From contig JBNKWQ010000042.1 of the NCBI GenBank assembly GCA_050299855.1, forward strand, positions 62,001 to 126,000: DNA of 64,000 bases, written 5' to 3'. The notes beneath the pieces are model-generated. The model did no database searches. It worked only from the letters and a program-made list of their open reading frames with translations, and had not been told where the DNA came from. This document shows, piece by piece, positions 18,145 to 27,717 of this stretch. The DNA comes from Hahella sp050299855. GTDB taxonomy: Bacteria > Pseudomonadota > Gammaproteobacteria > Pseudomonadales > Oleiphilaceae. Positions within the stretch are counted from its first letter, which is position 1. Each line of letters begins with the position of its first letter. Both the position numbers and the translations under genes were made by a program.

Positions 18145-18286
18145 CTCTTATCATATTTATAAACAACATATATTTTCTTGATCATAATGCAAGCTCTATA
18201 GTGAACGCCATGACTGTGACTCTCCATGACTATTCCCTGGAGTGAGGCACAGGTTCATTAACGATGCTCTCACCCGGAGGTAGCAG

Positions 18287-19483
18287 GTGATCACATCAGG
18301 TAGCTGGATGTTCTGGCGCGGCACGCTGGCCCTTTGCATTGGGTCCTTCATGGTATTTGCCAATGTCTGGATGCCTCAGCCCCTGTTACCTGCCATCGCC
18401 CAGCAGTTTCAGCTTTCCACACTGGAGGTCAGCTCTAGCTTCACTGTAACGACTTTAATGCTGGGTCTTTCCCTGCTCGTGTACGGACCAATATCCGATG
18501 CATTGGGACGCCGCGGGATTATTCTTTTCACTATGATCGGTGTAACAGTAACCACCTCACTGTTGTCACAGGCGGATAATTTTCAAACTTTATTAATATT
18601 GAGAGCTCTGCAAGGATTCTTCCTTGGTGGGCTGCCCGCCATCGCCATTGCCTACTTAGGCGATGAATACCGTCCCGATGCAGTGGTTTTAGCAGTCGGC
18701 TTATACATTAGCGGCAATACTGTCGGGGGTATCGGCGGCCGTCTGATTGGCGGATTTGTGGGAGAGTGGATGGGGCTTTCCTGGACCTTCGGGTTGATGG
18801 GGGTAATCAGTTTAATCTGTCTTATTGCCTTTGCTTTGTTGCTGCCCAAGCCACAACACTTTTCGCCTAAGCCTTTACGTGTTGGCGGGATGCTGAAAGA
18901 TATTGGTGGACACTTAAAAAATCCGATACTACTCACCTGCTTTTTAATTGGTGGATTGAACTTCTTTATTTTCATCAATCAGTTCAGCTACATCACGTTC
19001 GTACTGGAAGCCGAGCCTTACCAGCTTTCATCCAAATTTATCGGTTTGCTGTTTCTGACTTATTTATCCGGCACCTTCGGTTCAGCCATTTCAGGAAGAA
19101 TTGCCCATCGCATTTCGCAACCGCTCTGCATAGCCTTGGGGACCAGTATCCTGATGATCGGCCTGCTGATCACATTGATACCCTCACTAACGGCGATTAT
19201 TGCCGGACTGCTGGTCAGCTGTTTCGGGTTTTTCTTTGCCCATTCATCAGCCAGCAGCCTGGTCAACCGTAAAGCAGAAAAGGCTAAAGCGAGCGCATCC
19301 TCGCTGTACCTGACTTTCTACTATGTCGGCGCCAGCACCGGCAGTTTTTACCTGGACCCTTTCTGGCACAATTATGGCTGGGAAGGCGTGGTGGCTGGTT
19401 CCTGGCTGGTATTGAGCGTGGTTCTGGTAGCAGCGCTGCTGCTTTGTCGGGGAGAAAAGCACTTAGTGGCGCTTGCCCGATAA
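18287..19483 (+). CDS. MFS transporter (YnfM-like)
   Basis: This 398-residue protein has 12 predicted hydrophobic segments. The conserved loop between helices 2 and 3 reads YGPISDALGRRGI, the MFS signature, and LRALQGFFLGGLPAIAIAYLGDEY follows. These features, and the divergent LysR gene, match the YnfM-type subgroup of drug/metabolite exporters. The start is GTG at 18287, preceded by a GGAGG ribosome site (18277-18281). The substrate is unknown. Confidence 0.9.
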   Translation: MITSGSWMFWRGTLALCIGSFMVFANVWMPQPLLPAIAQQFQLSTLEVSSSFTVTTLMLGLSLLVYGPISDALGRRGIILFTMIGVTVTTSLLSQADNFQTLLILRALQGFFLGGLPAIAIAYLGDEYRPDAVVLAVGLYISGNTVGGIGGRLIGGFVGEWMGLSWTFGLMGVISLICLIAFALLLPKPQHFSPKPLRVGGMLKDIGGHLKNPILLTCFLIGGLNFFIFINQFSYITFVLEAEPYQLSSKFIGLLFLTYLSGTFGSAISGRIAHRISQPLCIALGTSILMIGLLITLIPSLTAIIAGLLVSCFGFFFAHSSASSLVNRKAEKAKASASSLYLTFYYVGASTGSFYLDPFWHNYGWEGVVAGSWLVLSVVLVAALLLCRGEKHLVALAR

Positions 19484-19556
19484 AGCAAACGAGCTTCAGG
19501 GCGTTGTAAGCAGAGTATCAAATTTAGCTCAGCATCGAGACCACGCTAATTTGCAA

Positions 19557-20228
19557 TTATGAGTCACCGGCACCGCCTGACTGATGAGCACGATCTGGCA
19601 GGTTTGTACGATAGTTAGTCGGCACATATCGATAGTGCCCGGTGATATGATAGCTGAAGAGCATGTCGTCTAGACGAGGTCCGGCGCCAATATTATGCAC
19701 AACCATCGGGTTACCACTTGCAGGCGAGACTTTGTCAATGACGATGCCTATGTGTGGCAAGTTTCCAGGCAGCATCCAAGTGACCAAATCACCTGCCACA
19801 TAATCCAGCTTATTAGACGTAACCCTTAATGTCTCACCATGTCTTGTGAAAAACACCTGTAAGTTTGGCACCCGTCGGTGATCGATATTGTGATCGGTCT
19901 TGGCGAGACCCCAGATTCGCTTTGAAGGATAGAGTTCAAAGTTAGCGACCATATCCTCGTGGACCAACGCCTGGAGATCTGCTCCCAAAGCTCGATATGA
20001 ACGAATGACCACATCAGTGCACACACCAATATTCGCCGGAACATCGCCACCGGGATAGGGAATGGAAAAATAAGAACCGTCGTATCGTACCTGATGAGTG
20101 GTTCGCTCCAATGCCGCCTTGACAATATCGACTTCGAACGTCTCGCTATATGCACATTGCGAAAACAGGAGAAGCAATAGAAGCCTGATTTTGGAATTGA
20201 TCAACTTGGACACCCTCAGATTACTCAT
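19557..20228 (-). CDS. DUF1287-family periplasmic protein
   Basis: This 223-residue protein has an N-terminal signal peptide (KIRLLLLLLFSQCAYS-ET). It has conserved segments GGDVPANIGVCTDVVIRSYRALG (with a Cys near residue 70), DHNIDHRRVPNLQVFF, VAGDLVTWMLPGNLPHIGIV and VVHNIGAG. This is the pattern of DUF1287 (E. coli YijF), an NlpC/P60-like fold with Cys and His positioned as in a papain-like hydrolase. A cell-wall-related role is likely by fold but unproven. It is monocistronic and convergent with the MFS gene. Confidence 0.88.
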   Translation of the reverse strand: MSNLRVSKLINSKIRLLLLLLFSQCAYSETFEVDIVKAALERTTHQVRYDGSYFSIPYPGGDVPANIGVCTDVVIRSYRALGADLQALVHEDMVANFELYPSKRIWGLAKTDHNIDHRRVPNLQVFFTRHGETLRVTSNKLDYVAGDLVTWMLPGNLPHIGIVIDKVSPASGNPMVVHNIGAGPRLDDMLFSYHITGHYRYVPTNYRTNLPDRAHQSGGAGDS

Positions 20229-20288
20229 TGAGATAGCGTGGGCTAACGCAGCATTAATGACTCCAAAGCTTAACCATCACAATCACAA

Positions 20289-20326
20289 AACCCAATACCT
20301 GCATAATGCGCCACAGGTATTGGGTT
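20289..20326 (-). terminator. Hairpin downstream of the PHB-depolymerase-family esterase gene
   Basis: A perfect 13-bp stem (AACCCAATACCTG at 20289-20301 with its complement at 20314-20326) and a 12-nt loop lie about 75 bp after the esterase stop. On the minus strand only a short TTTT follows, so it is a moderate terminator or an mRNA 3' stabiliser. Confidence 0.65.
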
Positions 20327-20400
20327 GGGAATAGTCAGCGCCAAATAAGAGAAGTGCTGCTATAAAGCCGAGCCCCTTTCTACAGGCATCTGTTTATACT

Positions 20401-22161
20401 TCATTCGCACTGCCCCGCTTCATAAACCCCGGATGAGGTTTCTTTCACCCAGACGGTGGTGCCGGAGAGTGCGCCCAGATAATCATTTCCTCCGCTGGAG
20501 TAGTACCCGAAAGCATAGTAGGCCCGGCCTGCCATCTGGTGATTCATATTAGTGGCATTCCAATCCTGACATTCGGGATCACCGCCACCATTACCACCAC
20601 CGGAACCTGAACAGGCAGAAGGTTGATCGGCATACCAGGAACCTGGGTCACCCTCATAAAGGGTCACGCTGCTCCAGGTATCAAAAGAAGCACCGATATC
20701 CATGCTATCTCCATTCGCCAGAGCCCTCAGGTTGTTTGATCCCCCAGCATAGGCGCGTCCAGCGGTAATATGAGCATTAGGCGATGCCGAGACTTCTGCA
20801 CAGGTTTCAGTAGAGGCATTTGGATCATAGACATCGACCACACGGCTCTTGGAAGTGGAATTCAGATCACTATCTGTCGCTGAATATTGGCATTGATAGC
20901 TACCCACCGCACTGGTATTCACTGCACTGCAATCTGAAGTAACGGTCACTGCACCGTCTTCAGCATCTTCTGCCGTAGCACCGGGGTCGGTAAAGGGTGC
21001 ATTCAGTTCCACAGTCATCGGATTATCGCCAATTAAAGTAATCACCGGATAGCCTTCAGGCGCACTTCCATTTCGGCTGTGACGTTGGAAAAAATCCCAG
21101 GTGATATCAGGGTAACTGGGGCCGATACGTACTGACCATTTGCCGTTATTGCCATCCTCCCCGCCGACCCAGTAATGGCCATGATTGGTGTCCTGCGCAT
21201 TGGGGGTGTTCAGTGGCCCATCCAGAATCACAGTTTCGACAACAGAACGGCTGCCGGTGGTGCCGTCCGCAGTGTAGCGTTTATGCACGCAATCATAGTC
21301 ATCCTGATAGTAAGGCAGGCACTGGGTTGATGAGGCTTCTGCTTCAGCAGGCGTATCAAAGGCAGGACTACCAAACACTTTCAACTGCGCATTCCTGGCA
21401 TTATTAGCTGCCTGAACCAGCACTGTGCAATCATTCTGGTTGTGCATCAACATGAGAGGTATCGGGTAGCTATCGTTGATTTCCGCCTGCATATCGGTGA
21501 TAACTTTGCTGACCGTGTGAAAAGTGGCTGAACCCGGACATTGGCCGGACAAAGAAACTGAAGCTGCATCCTCACCATAGGGAAGCCCGGCGCCAACAGC
21601 CGCCGCAGCCCAGTACTCATTATGGGCAACCGCCGCCACCAGGGTCATAGCGCCACCTGAAGACAAACCGGTAATAAAGCGGCGTTCCGAATCTATATTG
21701 AAATTAGCTTCGACCTGCAGCCCAATCTGATGCAGATCTTCCACTTCACCGGCACCTTCATGACGGTGATGATCAAACCAGAAGCCCCAGCAGTTTTCAT
21801 TCCGCAGTCCGTCATAGGAGGTAATAAAGGGGGTCACCAGAATAAAACCGAAACGATCCGCCGCTTCCTTCATTCCCCAGTCGTTCATCACATCATCATC
21901 AGTTTGTTTACAACCATGCAGCGTCATCACCATCGGGGCGGGACCGCTCAAACCGCTGGGCACGTAGACCTGGTACTGACGGGCCCGTGACTGGGAGTAG
22001 CTTTGCTGGGACAACGTGTAGTCATAGGTTTGGCCTGCATAGGCGGGCAAGGAAAAGGCTGCGCTTAAACTAAGTAAACTGATGACGCCCAGCATGAATA
22101 ACCAATCAGGTCGCGTTAACACAGAATGAGAGCTCTTGGCCCCCGACGTTGTTAAGGTCAT
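20401..22161 (-). CDS. Secreted PHB-depolymerase-family esterase with Ig-like and C-terminal repeat domains
   Basis: The 586-residue product has a long N-terminal signal ending SLPAYA-GQ, then an alpha/beta-hydrolase domain with MVMTLHGCKQTDDD (oxyanion region) and nucleophile motif ITGLSSGGAM near residue 165. This is typical of the PHB depolymerase/feruloyl-esterase-like family. A DUF5011-type Ig domain follows (VITLIGDNPMTVELNAPF through SKSRVVDVYD). The C-terminus has two related modules, each containing an AGRAY motif (AHITAGRAYAGG and HQMAGRAYYAFG), separated by a GSGGGNGGGD linker. The modules may bind polymer. The natural substrate (PHB, cutin-like or hemicellulose esters) cannot be told from sequence. 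Confidence 0.88.
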   Translation of the reverse strand: MTLTTSGAKSSHSVLTRPDWLFMLGVISLLSLSAAFSLPAYAGQTYDYTLSQQSYSQSRARQYQVYVPSGLSGPAPMVMTLHGCKQTDDDVMNDWGMKEAADRFGFILVTPFITSYDGLRNENCWGFWFDHHRHEGAGEVEDLHQIGLQVEANFNIDSERRFITGLSSGGAMTLVAAVAHNEYWAAAAVGAGLPYGEDAASVSLSGQCPGSATFHTVSKVITDMQAEINDSYPIPLMLMHNQNDCTVLVQAANNARNAQLKVFGSPAFDTPAEAEASSTQCLPYYQDDYDCVHKRYTADGTTGSRSVVETVILDGPLNTPNAQDTNHGHYWVGGEDGNNGKWSVRIGPSYPDITWDFFQRHSRNGSAPEGYPVITLIGDNPMTVELNAPFTDPGATAEDAEDGAVTVTSDCSAVNTSAVGSYQCQYSATDSDLNSTSKSRVVDVYDPNASTETCAEVSASPNAHITAGRAYAGGSNNLRALANGDSMDIGASFDTWSSVTLYEGDPGSWYADQPSACSGSGGGNGGGDPECQDWNATNMNHQMAGRAYYAFGYYSSGGNDYLGALSGTTVWVKETSSGVYEAGQCE

Positions 22162-22493
22162 TATTTTGCTCCATTTTTAGATTTATTTTTTCCGCAAGTT
22201 AACCGCTGTCTATAGCTCCGACAGGGACATGGCAAATGCAGCCTCCATACGGCAGAAGGGTTACATCGCCAGGGTAAAATCTCTATTGAAAACTTCATGC
22301 CAACCTCGTTTACGGCAGGACTGTCATAGGTTCTGATCGTGATGAGGGGTTTTGATGAAAGGCAATGTGCCTGTTTGGCGGAGGATTTTCTGAATATCCG
22401 GACAGACTGACCGAATTAATTTTCGAGAGCTCTGATTTTTGTCTGAAAAGCCAAACATCTATGTCCGGCATTCCAAGCAGGTTTAATGCAGAT
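22162..22493. other. Intergenic region, no gene seen
   Basis: This 332-bp gap lies upstream of the esterase and downstream of the alpha/beta hydrolase, both on the minus strand. I see no reading frame, strong hairpin or tandem repeat. It presumably carries the esterase promoter. Confidence 0.4.
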
Positions 22494-23417
22494 TCACTCC
22501 AGCACCTTTAAAATCCAGTCAGCAGTGGTGCCAGGATACTGCAGCATAAAGCAATGACCGCCTGGATGTTGCTCAGCAGTTATATTTGGGTTGATACGTA
22601 AAGCCCTTGCCACAGATTTATGCACGAAGCGATAGCTGTCCTCTCCGAACAACACATTGGTGGGTGTGACGATTTGTCTTACTGAGGGCCAGAGCTTTGC
22701 CGGTAACCTGGCGAAGTTCTCTGATTCTCTCTGTGGAGAACACTTGAGATGCACCTTCCCAGAGCCGTCTGGTTCCATCGCATAGCTCACATACGCCTTT
22801 ACGGCAGCATCAGCCCAGCCTTTAAACATACCCCGTCCGGTAAAGAAGTTTTTGGCATCATAGTAATCCAACCATTCATTACGGCGCTGGGCAGCCTTGT
22901 CAGCGATTGAATTCGAGCGTTTGAGACGCAGCCAGTCGGCAGTTCTTGCCAAGCCTATAATGACCGGGGTAAATATCACCGGATCCAGCAGAAGCAGTCG
23001 AGAAAACACTTCCGGCTGGTGTGCCGCCCATAGCAGGGTATGCACGCCCCCCATGCTATGCCCCAATCCAATCACAGACGCATTACCATACTCAGGTTGA
23101 AACTGCTGCCAGACCTTGTGAGCGATTTCGGCATTGCGATTCCAACCCCAGTTAACATGGCCGGAATCGCTGTCACCATGACCCAGAATGTCATGTAAAA
23201 ACAGATCGTAACGATGAGTCAGCAACGTCAGAAGCGGCCAATATGTGAGGCCGCAGAAACCGTTACCATGCATAAAATGCAACACCGGTTTACCTGAAGC
23301 AGGAGTTCGCCAGCCTCGCAGGGTGACACCGGATTCCACCTGATGCTCCCATGAAATCAGCTGACTCGGCACTGCCAGGGGTAACGACTCTATGGCACTC
23401 GTCATACTAATGCTCAC
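22494..23417 (-). CDS. Alpha/beta-fold hydrolase
   Basis: This 307-residue protein has the order expected for the fold: VLHFMHGNGFCGLTYWP (oxyanion HGN), LFLHDILGHGDSD, nucleophile elbow GLGHSMGGVH near residue 120, and catalytic His in QHPGGHCFMLQYP near residue 287. There is no signal peptide, so it acts in the cytoplasm. The substrate is unknown. The start is GTG at 23417 or ATG four codons on (23405). Confidence 0.88.
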   Translation of the reverse strand: MSISMTSAIESLPLAVPSQLISWEHQVESGVTLRGWRTPASGKPVLHFMHGNGFCGLTYWPLLTLLTHRYDLFLHDILGHGDSDSGHVNWGWNRNAEIAHKVWQQFQPEYGNASVIGLGHSMGGVHTLLWAAHQPEVFSRLLLLDPVIFTPVIIGLARTADWLRLKRSNSIADKAAQRRNEWLDYYDAKNFFTGRGMFKGWADAAVKAYVSYAMEPDGSGKVHLKCSPQRESENFARLPAKLWPSVRQIVTPTNVLFGEDSYRFVHKSVARALRINPNITAEQHPGGHCFMLQYPGTTADWILKVLE

Positions 23418-23480
23418 TACTGACCTAATCTTGCTTTATTTCTCTGTATTTATCACGGCTAAAAAAACCCTTGGTGCTAT

Positions 23481-23528
23481 CCTGATGAATACTTTCCACC
23501 TGACGAATACCTGCCTGACGAATACCTG
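23481..23528. repeat. Short tandem repeat, 2 x 15 bp plus a degenerate copy
   Basis: CCTGACGAATACCTG occurs twice without a gap (23499-23513 and 23514-23528), preceded by a related 18-bp segment, CCTGATGAATACTTTCCA (23481-23498). It lies in the gap between the hydrolase start and the glycosyltransferase stop. Confidence 0.8.
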
Positions 23529-23707
23529 CCAGATTGGCATAAACCTAACCGGCATCAAATTATTCATGGGCACCAATTTATAGAACCAAAACCGCCACGC
23601 CAATGACCTATTGCTTCAAATTCGTTGACACAGGTCGCCATTTAGCATCTATCCAGCGGCTATTTACCAGATGGTCGAGATGCCTGGAAGATCAGAACAC
23701 CAGTAGG

Positions 23708-25087
23708 TCAAGATTCCAGTAGGTCAGAATATGCTTCGGTTTCAGCAAGTTCGATGGGAAGATTGTAAAGCCCCTGCTCTCGCCACCAGTGAATAAACTT
23801 CAATGTCTTAAAGGCATCAAACCAACAGTGAAAATGTCGGCAGAAAGCCGCTTGATCACGGGACCGGCTTAACAGCTGCATCAAATGGTCCAGTAGTCCG
23901 ACGTTGTCCATCCAAAGTTGCGACAGTCCCGCCAACTCCTCCCGACTTTTATCCGCCAGGATATTGTTTTCTGTCGCTGAAGCCAGACAGCTCGATAGAC
24001 AATCACCTTGTCTGATGACGAGAGACGCCAGCACTGCTTCAGGGTTGCTCCGTGAAGGCCATAAATCAGGAATCGTTGCCAACATCAGCCCGAGTAATTC
24101 GTATATCAGAGGGTGATATTGCTGGATAGCACCGGTCAGAGAAGTCATTGCGTCCTGATTGATCGAAGCAGTCTGACCAGGTTTAGGCCCCAGGGCCGCC
24201 CGCAAAGCCGGTCCGGTACCGAAAGGTACGCGCGGGCTTAAACGTCCACTCAATTGAATGGGTGAACCCTTCAATTCCACCACGCCTCCAACTTTGGCCA
24301 GTTTATTAAGCAGATAAAAATCCTCTCCGCCAGATCGGCATGGCATGCCGCGTACTTTCACGTAACCTTCAAAGTGACAGGCAATAGTGCTGCCAATGCT
24401 GTGATAAGCATAGGGTGAGCCTGCCCTCTTCAGTCCCTCGACATGAAGGTCAAGCTTGGCCTGATACAAACCCATGGCAGTTTGCTGTGCATCGTCCCCT
24501 TCCGGCACATGTATGTGCCGGTAAATTACGGCAACGATTTCCTTGGTTTGATGCTGAATCTGGGAAAAATAATTCTCGGGCAATTGCGCGTCGGCATCGG
24601 AATACCAAAGCCAGGAGCGCTTTATCCTGCCCAAGGCAAATAACGCCAATGCACAGTCGCCACCGACCTTACGGGCCAACCCCACCCCCTGCTTGGACGG
24701 GAGGCGCAAGCGTTCACTAAACCGGTCAATCAGCAAAACATCGCCGAAATCAAAACGACGGAGATGTAGGTTTTGCTGGGAAAAAACCAGCCGGGAATGA
24801 GCAACGCACTGCTGCCAACAGTTTTCAGTCTGGGACAGAAGATCTGAGGAGGTATTGTCCGGAGCGTTGACAACCCAGATTTGCAAAACATTGCCGGCAC
24901 CGGTTTCCCCAATTGCCAGCCTGGCAACCTTTGCCAAAGAGGAATAATTCTCCGCATATGCAGGAATCACCAAAACGGCATCCCAGGGCGGCTGATCCAG
25001 TGCTTCAGTTAACGCAGGAATTTGAGTGCTTTCTTCAACTGCATAGCGCTGCAAATACTGATTAATCACGCCACAAAATCCTGCCAA
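23708..25087 (-). CDS. GT-A-like (family 2-type) glycosyltransferase
   Basis: The 459-residue protein starts its core with DAVLVIPAYAEN (residues about 37-48), the nucleotide-sugar-binding opening of GT-A enzymes. It has WLWYSDADAQLPENYF near residue 185, where the DxD motif would bind metal and the sugar nucleotide. The C-terminal half is helical and unlike standard GT2 proteins. There is no membrane segment. It lies 36 bp downstream of the YbbP-like permease gene, so it is probably in that operon. Donor and acceptor are unknown. Confidence 0.75.
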   Translation of the reverse strand: MAGFCGVINQYLQRYAVEESTQIPALTEALDQPPWDAVLVIPAYAENYSSLAKVARLAIGETGAGNVLQIWVVNAPDNTSSDLLSQTENCWQQCVAHSRLVFSQQNLHLRRFDFGDVLLIDRFSERLRLPSKQGVGLARKVGGDCALALFALGRIKRSWLWYSDADAQLPENYFSQIQHQTKEIVAVIYRHIHVPEGDDAQQTAMGLYQAKLDLHVEGLKRAGSPYAYHSIGSTIACHFEGYVKVRGMPCRSGGEDFYLLNKLAKVGGVVELKGSPIQLSGRLSPRVPFGTGPALRAALGPKPGQTASINQDAMTSLTGAIQQYHPLIYELLGLMLATIPDLWPSRSNPEAVLASLVIRQGDCLSSCLASATENNILADKSREELAGLSQLWMDNVGLLDHLMQLLSRSRDQAAFCRHFHCWFDAFKTLKFIHWWREQGLYNLPIELAETEAYSDLLES

Positions 25088-25123
25088 TCACTCCATAAAA
25101 ACCACTTAATCACACCAAAAGTC

Positions 25124-27700
25124 TCACTCCACAAAACCTGACTGCAGAGTGCTGTGTGGCGGCACGCTCAAAATGGATCGTAACTGCCAGTATGCGTAGG
25201 CTGCGGTGGTCAGGCCGCTCAGCAGTGGCACTGCCAACCAGAGTATCCAATGCGGCGCAAATGGCATTTCAAACAAACGATGTTGCAGAAAGCCGGCAAC
25301 CAGCTCAGCCAACCCCAGCCCCATGCTGCCTGCCAGCATGCCGATAAGGGAGAATTCCCCGATAATTGCTCCAAGAACGACCTTACGGTGAGCTCCAAGT
25401 GCGCGATAAAGTGCTGTCTCAGCTCGACGCACAGGCACTTCCCGCGCCAGCAGTGATGCCACCACCAATAACGCCGCCGCGAAAATCAGAATCAACAGCG
25501 CTTCAATAGCCAGTGAAACCTGTTGAATTACTTCCCGGATCTTGCTGACAAACTGGTCCAGTTCCAGCACCGACACCGTCGGAAAACGGCGGCCGATTTC
25601 ATTAACGACTGACACCTGATCCCGGGGTATATAGGCGCTGGTCAGATAAGTAGCGGAAAAATTGTCCAATGCGCCGGGAGTGAAGGCCATATAGAAATTT
25701 GGCTTGAGGCTGTCCCATTGTACGCTGCGAATGCTTCGCACCTGGGCTTCCACAGGTTGCTCACCGATGGTAAAAGTCAGCAAATCGCCAATTTGTAGTT
25801 CCAGCCGTGAAGCCAGCTGGCTTTCCACCGAGACTCCCGGCATATTACTATCTGAAGCCGCCGCTGTAGCTATGGCGCTCCACCAGCTGCCTTCAAGAAT
25901 CTTGTTATCCTCGGGCAGATATTCCATCCATGTCAGATTCAACTCTCGATTCAGTGCACCTACATCTTCTTCCTTGCTGACGACTTTTTTGACCGGCTCA
26001 TGATTGATTTCAGTTAGTCGTCCTCTGACCATCGGATACAGTGGCGCGGAATCAATGCGATTATCTTCCAGCAGGGATTGCAGGGAAACGACCTCGTAGG
26101 GGGCGATATTGATCAAAAAATGATTAGGGGCGTCTTCAGGCACCTGAGCCTGCCAGTTATCGATCAGCTCGGTTCGGATCAGGAACAGCGTTAGCAGTAA
26201 AGCCCATGCGCTGCCCAGCGCCAACACGTGAGGCACAGTAGCCCAAGGGCGTCGTTTGAGCTGTTCCGCCCCGGCACGAAAAGCTCCAGGCACCAGAGTC
26301 GCCTTGGGTGGACTCAACTTTACCCATAGCCTCATTAGGAAAGTCGCCAGGCCGATCATACCTGCCAACCCTAAAAGTATGGCCATCACAATTAATGGTT
26401 CACCGCTGTATATCCACAATAAAAGTGCGAAGCCGGTCCCGGCGAACAACAGGCGTTTGACGGAAAAGCCCAGCAACTTCTGCATTTCCTGATTGGCAGC
26501 ACCCTGGCGCAGAATAATCATGGGAGGCTCCTTGGCCAGGCCAAGGAAGATCGGCCAGGCAAAAGCCACCAGCACTACCAGCACCGACACTAAGGGAAGC
26601 CAAATCCAGGTCAGTGGCAAGCTTTTTTCCAGCGGCGGCAACAAATCACTTAAGGACCAGGAAGCCCATCGCTCCGCCGCCCAGCCGACGCCCAGCCCCA
26701 TCACTGTTGCGGAAACAGCTGACAATGTCAGCAAGCCTGCGAATCGCCGTAATAGCTGACCGGTTCTGAAGCCCAGGGTTTTAAGCAACGCCACCGTATC
26801 TTTCTGCTGCTGTGCATAAAACTGTGCGGTGATGGTCAGTGCGACTGCTGCAAGCAGCACACCCAATACGCCGCCAAGCAACAGATAACGTTCAGCCCGC
26901 TGGATAGACTTGGATACGGCCGGACGGCCATCACGGGCGGAACGAATGCGGTCAGAAGCAGTCATTTCCGGTTCGATGATTTTGTTATAGGTGTCCAGAG
27001 ACAGTTCAGGTCCAGCCAATAGCAGGCGGTACCGCAGCCGGCTGCCCGGTTGCACGATGCCTGTAGCCGCCACATCGTTCAGGTGCATCATGACCCGCGG
27101 CGCGACGTTGACGAGAGAGAAACTCGGGTCCGGTTCCTTGAACAGCAGGCCGCTGACCTTGAAGGAAGATCGGCCGATAGTAACATTGTCCCCCAGCGAG
27201 AGATTCAATAACTTGAACAACCGTGGGGCAATCCACACCTCCCCTTCAACAGGTCCCTGACTCAGGATTCGCACATCCTCGGGTTTCACCTGATTCAATG
27301 CTGCAGGGATATCGACAATACCAACTTCGCCCTTTAAAGGATAACCGTTGTCTACCGCTTTTATTGAGACCAATTGCATCTGGTTGCCGGCTGAAAGCAT
27401 GGAGGCAAATTCCAGGGTCATCGCCGACTGCAGCTGTTGAGCTTTCGCTTCAGCCTGCCAGCTGGCGGGCATTTCCCGGGAACTTTGTACTACCTGATCG
27501 CCCCCCAGAAAACGAGCTGCGCCATCGTCGAATACCGCTGCCAGACGCCCGGTAAAGGCGGTGATAGAGGCAACGGTAACCACTGCAATGAATAAGGCAA
27601 TCCAAAGCAGACGGAATGATGGCTGCCTCCATTCGCGCAGCCATTCCCGTACCAGAACGGATAATCGGTGGGGGAAATTATACAGCAGGGATTGATTCAT
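25124..27700 (-). CDS. ABC transporter permease, FtsX/YbbP-like
   Basis: The product (about 858 residues) has an N-terminal membrane helix (LLWIALFIAVVTVASITAF), a large periplasmic domain, three or four central helices (YLLLGGVLGVLLAAVALTITAQF onward), a second extracytoplasmic domain and C-terminal helices (LAIEALLILIFAAALLVVASLLAREV onward). This is the duplicated FtsX layout of YbbP-type permeases. The ATG at 27700 (MNQSLLYNFP) is preferred over a longer frame overlapping the ATPase gene. It follows the ATPase by 17 bp. Such systems are thought to move lipids or lipoproteins from the inner membrane. Confidence 0.92.
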   Translation of the reverse strand: MNQSLLYNFPHRLSVLVREWLREWRQPSFRLLWIALFIAVVTVASITAFTGRLAAVFDDGAARFLGGDQVVQSSREMPASWQAEAKAQQLQSAMTLEFASMLSAGNQMQLVSIKAVDNGYPLKGEVGIVDIPAALNQVKPEDVRILSQGPVEGEVWIAPRLFKLLNLSLGDNVTIGRSSFKVSGLLFKEPDPSFSLVNVAPRVMMHLNDVAATGIVQPGSRLRYRLLLAGPELSLDTYNKIIEPEMTASDRIRSARDGRPAVSKSIQRAERYLLLGGVLGVLLAAVALTITAQFYAQQQKDTVALLKTLGFRTGQLLRRFAGLLTLSAVSATVMGLGVGWAAERWASWSLSDLLPPLEKSLPLTWIWLPLVSVLVVLVAFAWPIFLGLAKEPPMIILRQGAANQEMQKLLGFSVKRLLFAGTGFALLLWIYSGEPLIVMAILLGLAGMIGLATFLMRLWVKLSPPKATLVPGAFRAGAEQLKRRPWATVPHVLALGSAWALLLTLFLIRTELIDNWQAQVPEDAPNHFLINIAPYEVVSLQSLLEDNRIDSAPLYPMVRGRLTEINHEPVKKVVSKEEDVGALNRELNLTWMEYLPEDNKILEGSWWSAIATAAASDSNMPGVSVESQLASRLELQIGDLLTFTIGEQPVEAQVRSIRSVQWDSLKPNFYMAFTPGALDNFSATYLTSAYIPRDQVSVVNEIGRRFPTVSVLELDQFVSKIREVIQQVSLAIEALLILIFAAALLVVASLLAREVPVRRAETALYRALGAHRKVVLGAIIGEFSLIGMLAGSMGLGLAELVAGFLQHRLFEMPFAPHWILWLAVPLLSGLTTAAYAYWQLRSILSVPPHSTLQSGFVE

Positions 27701-27717
27701 AGCCGTCACTTGCGCGG

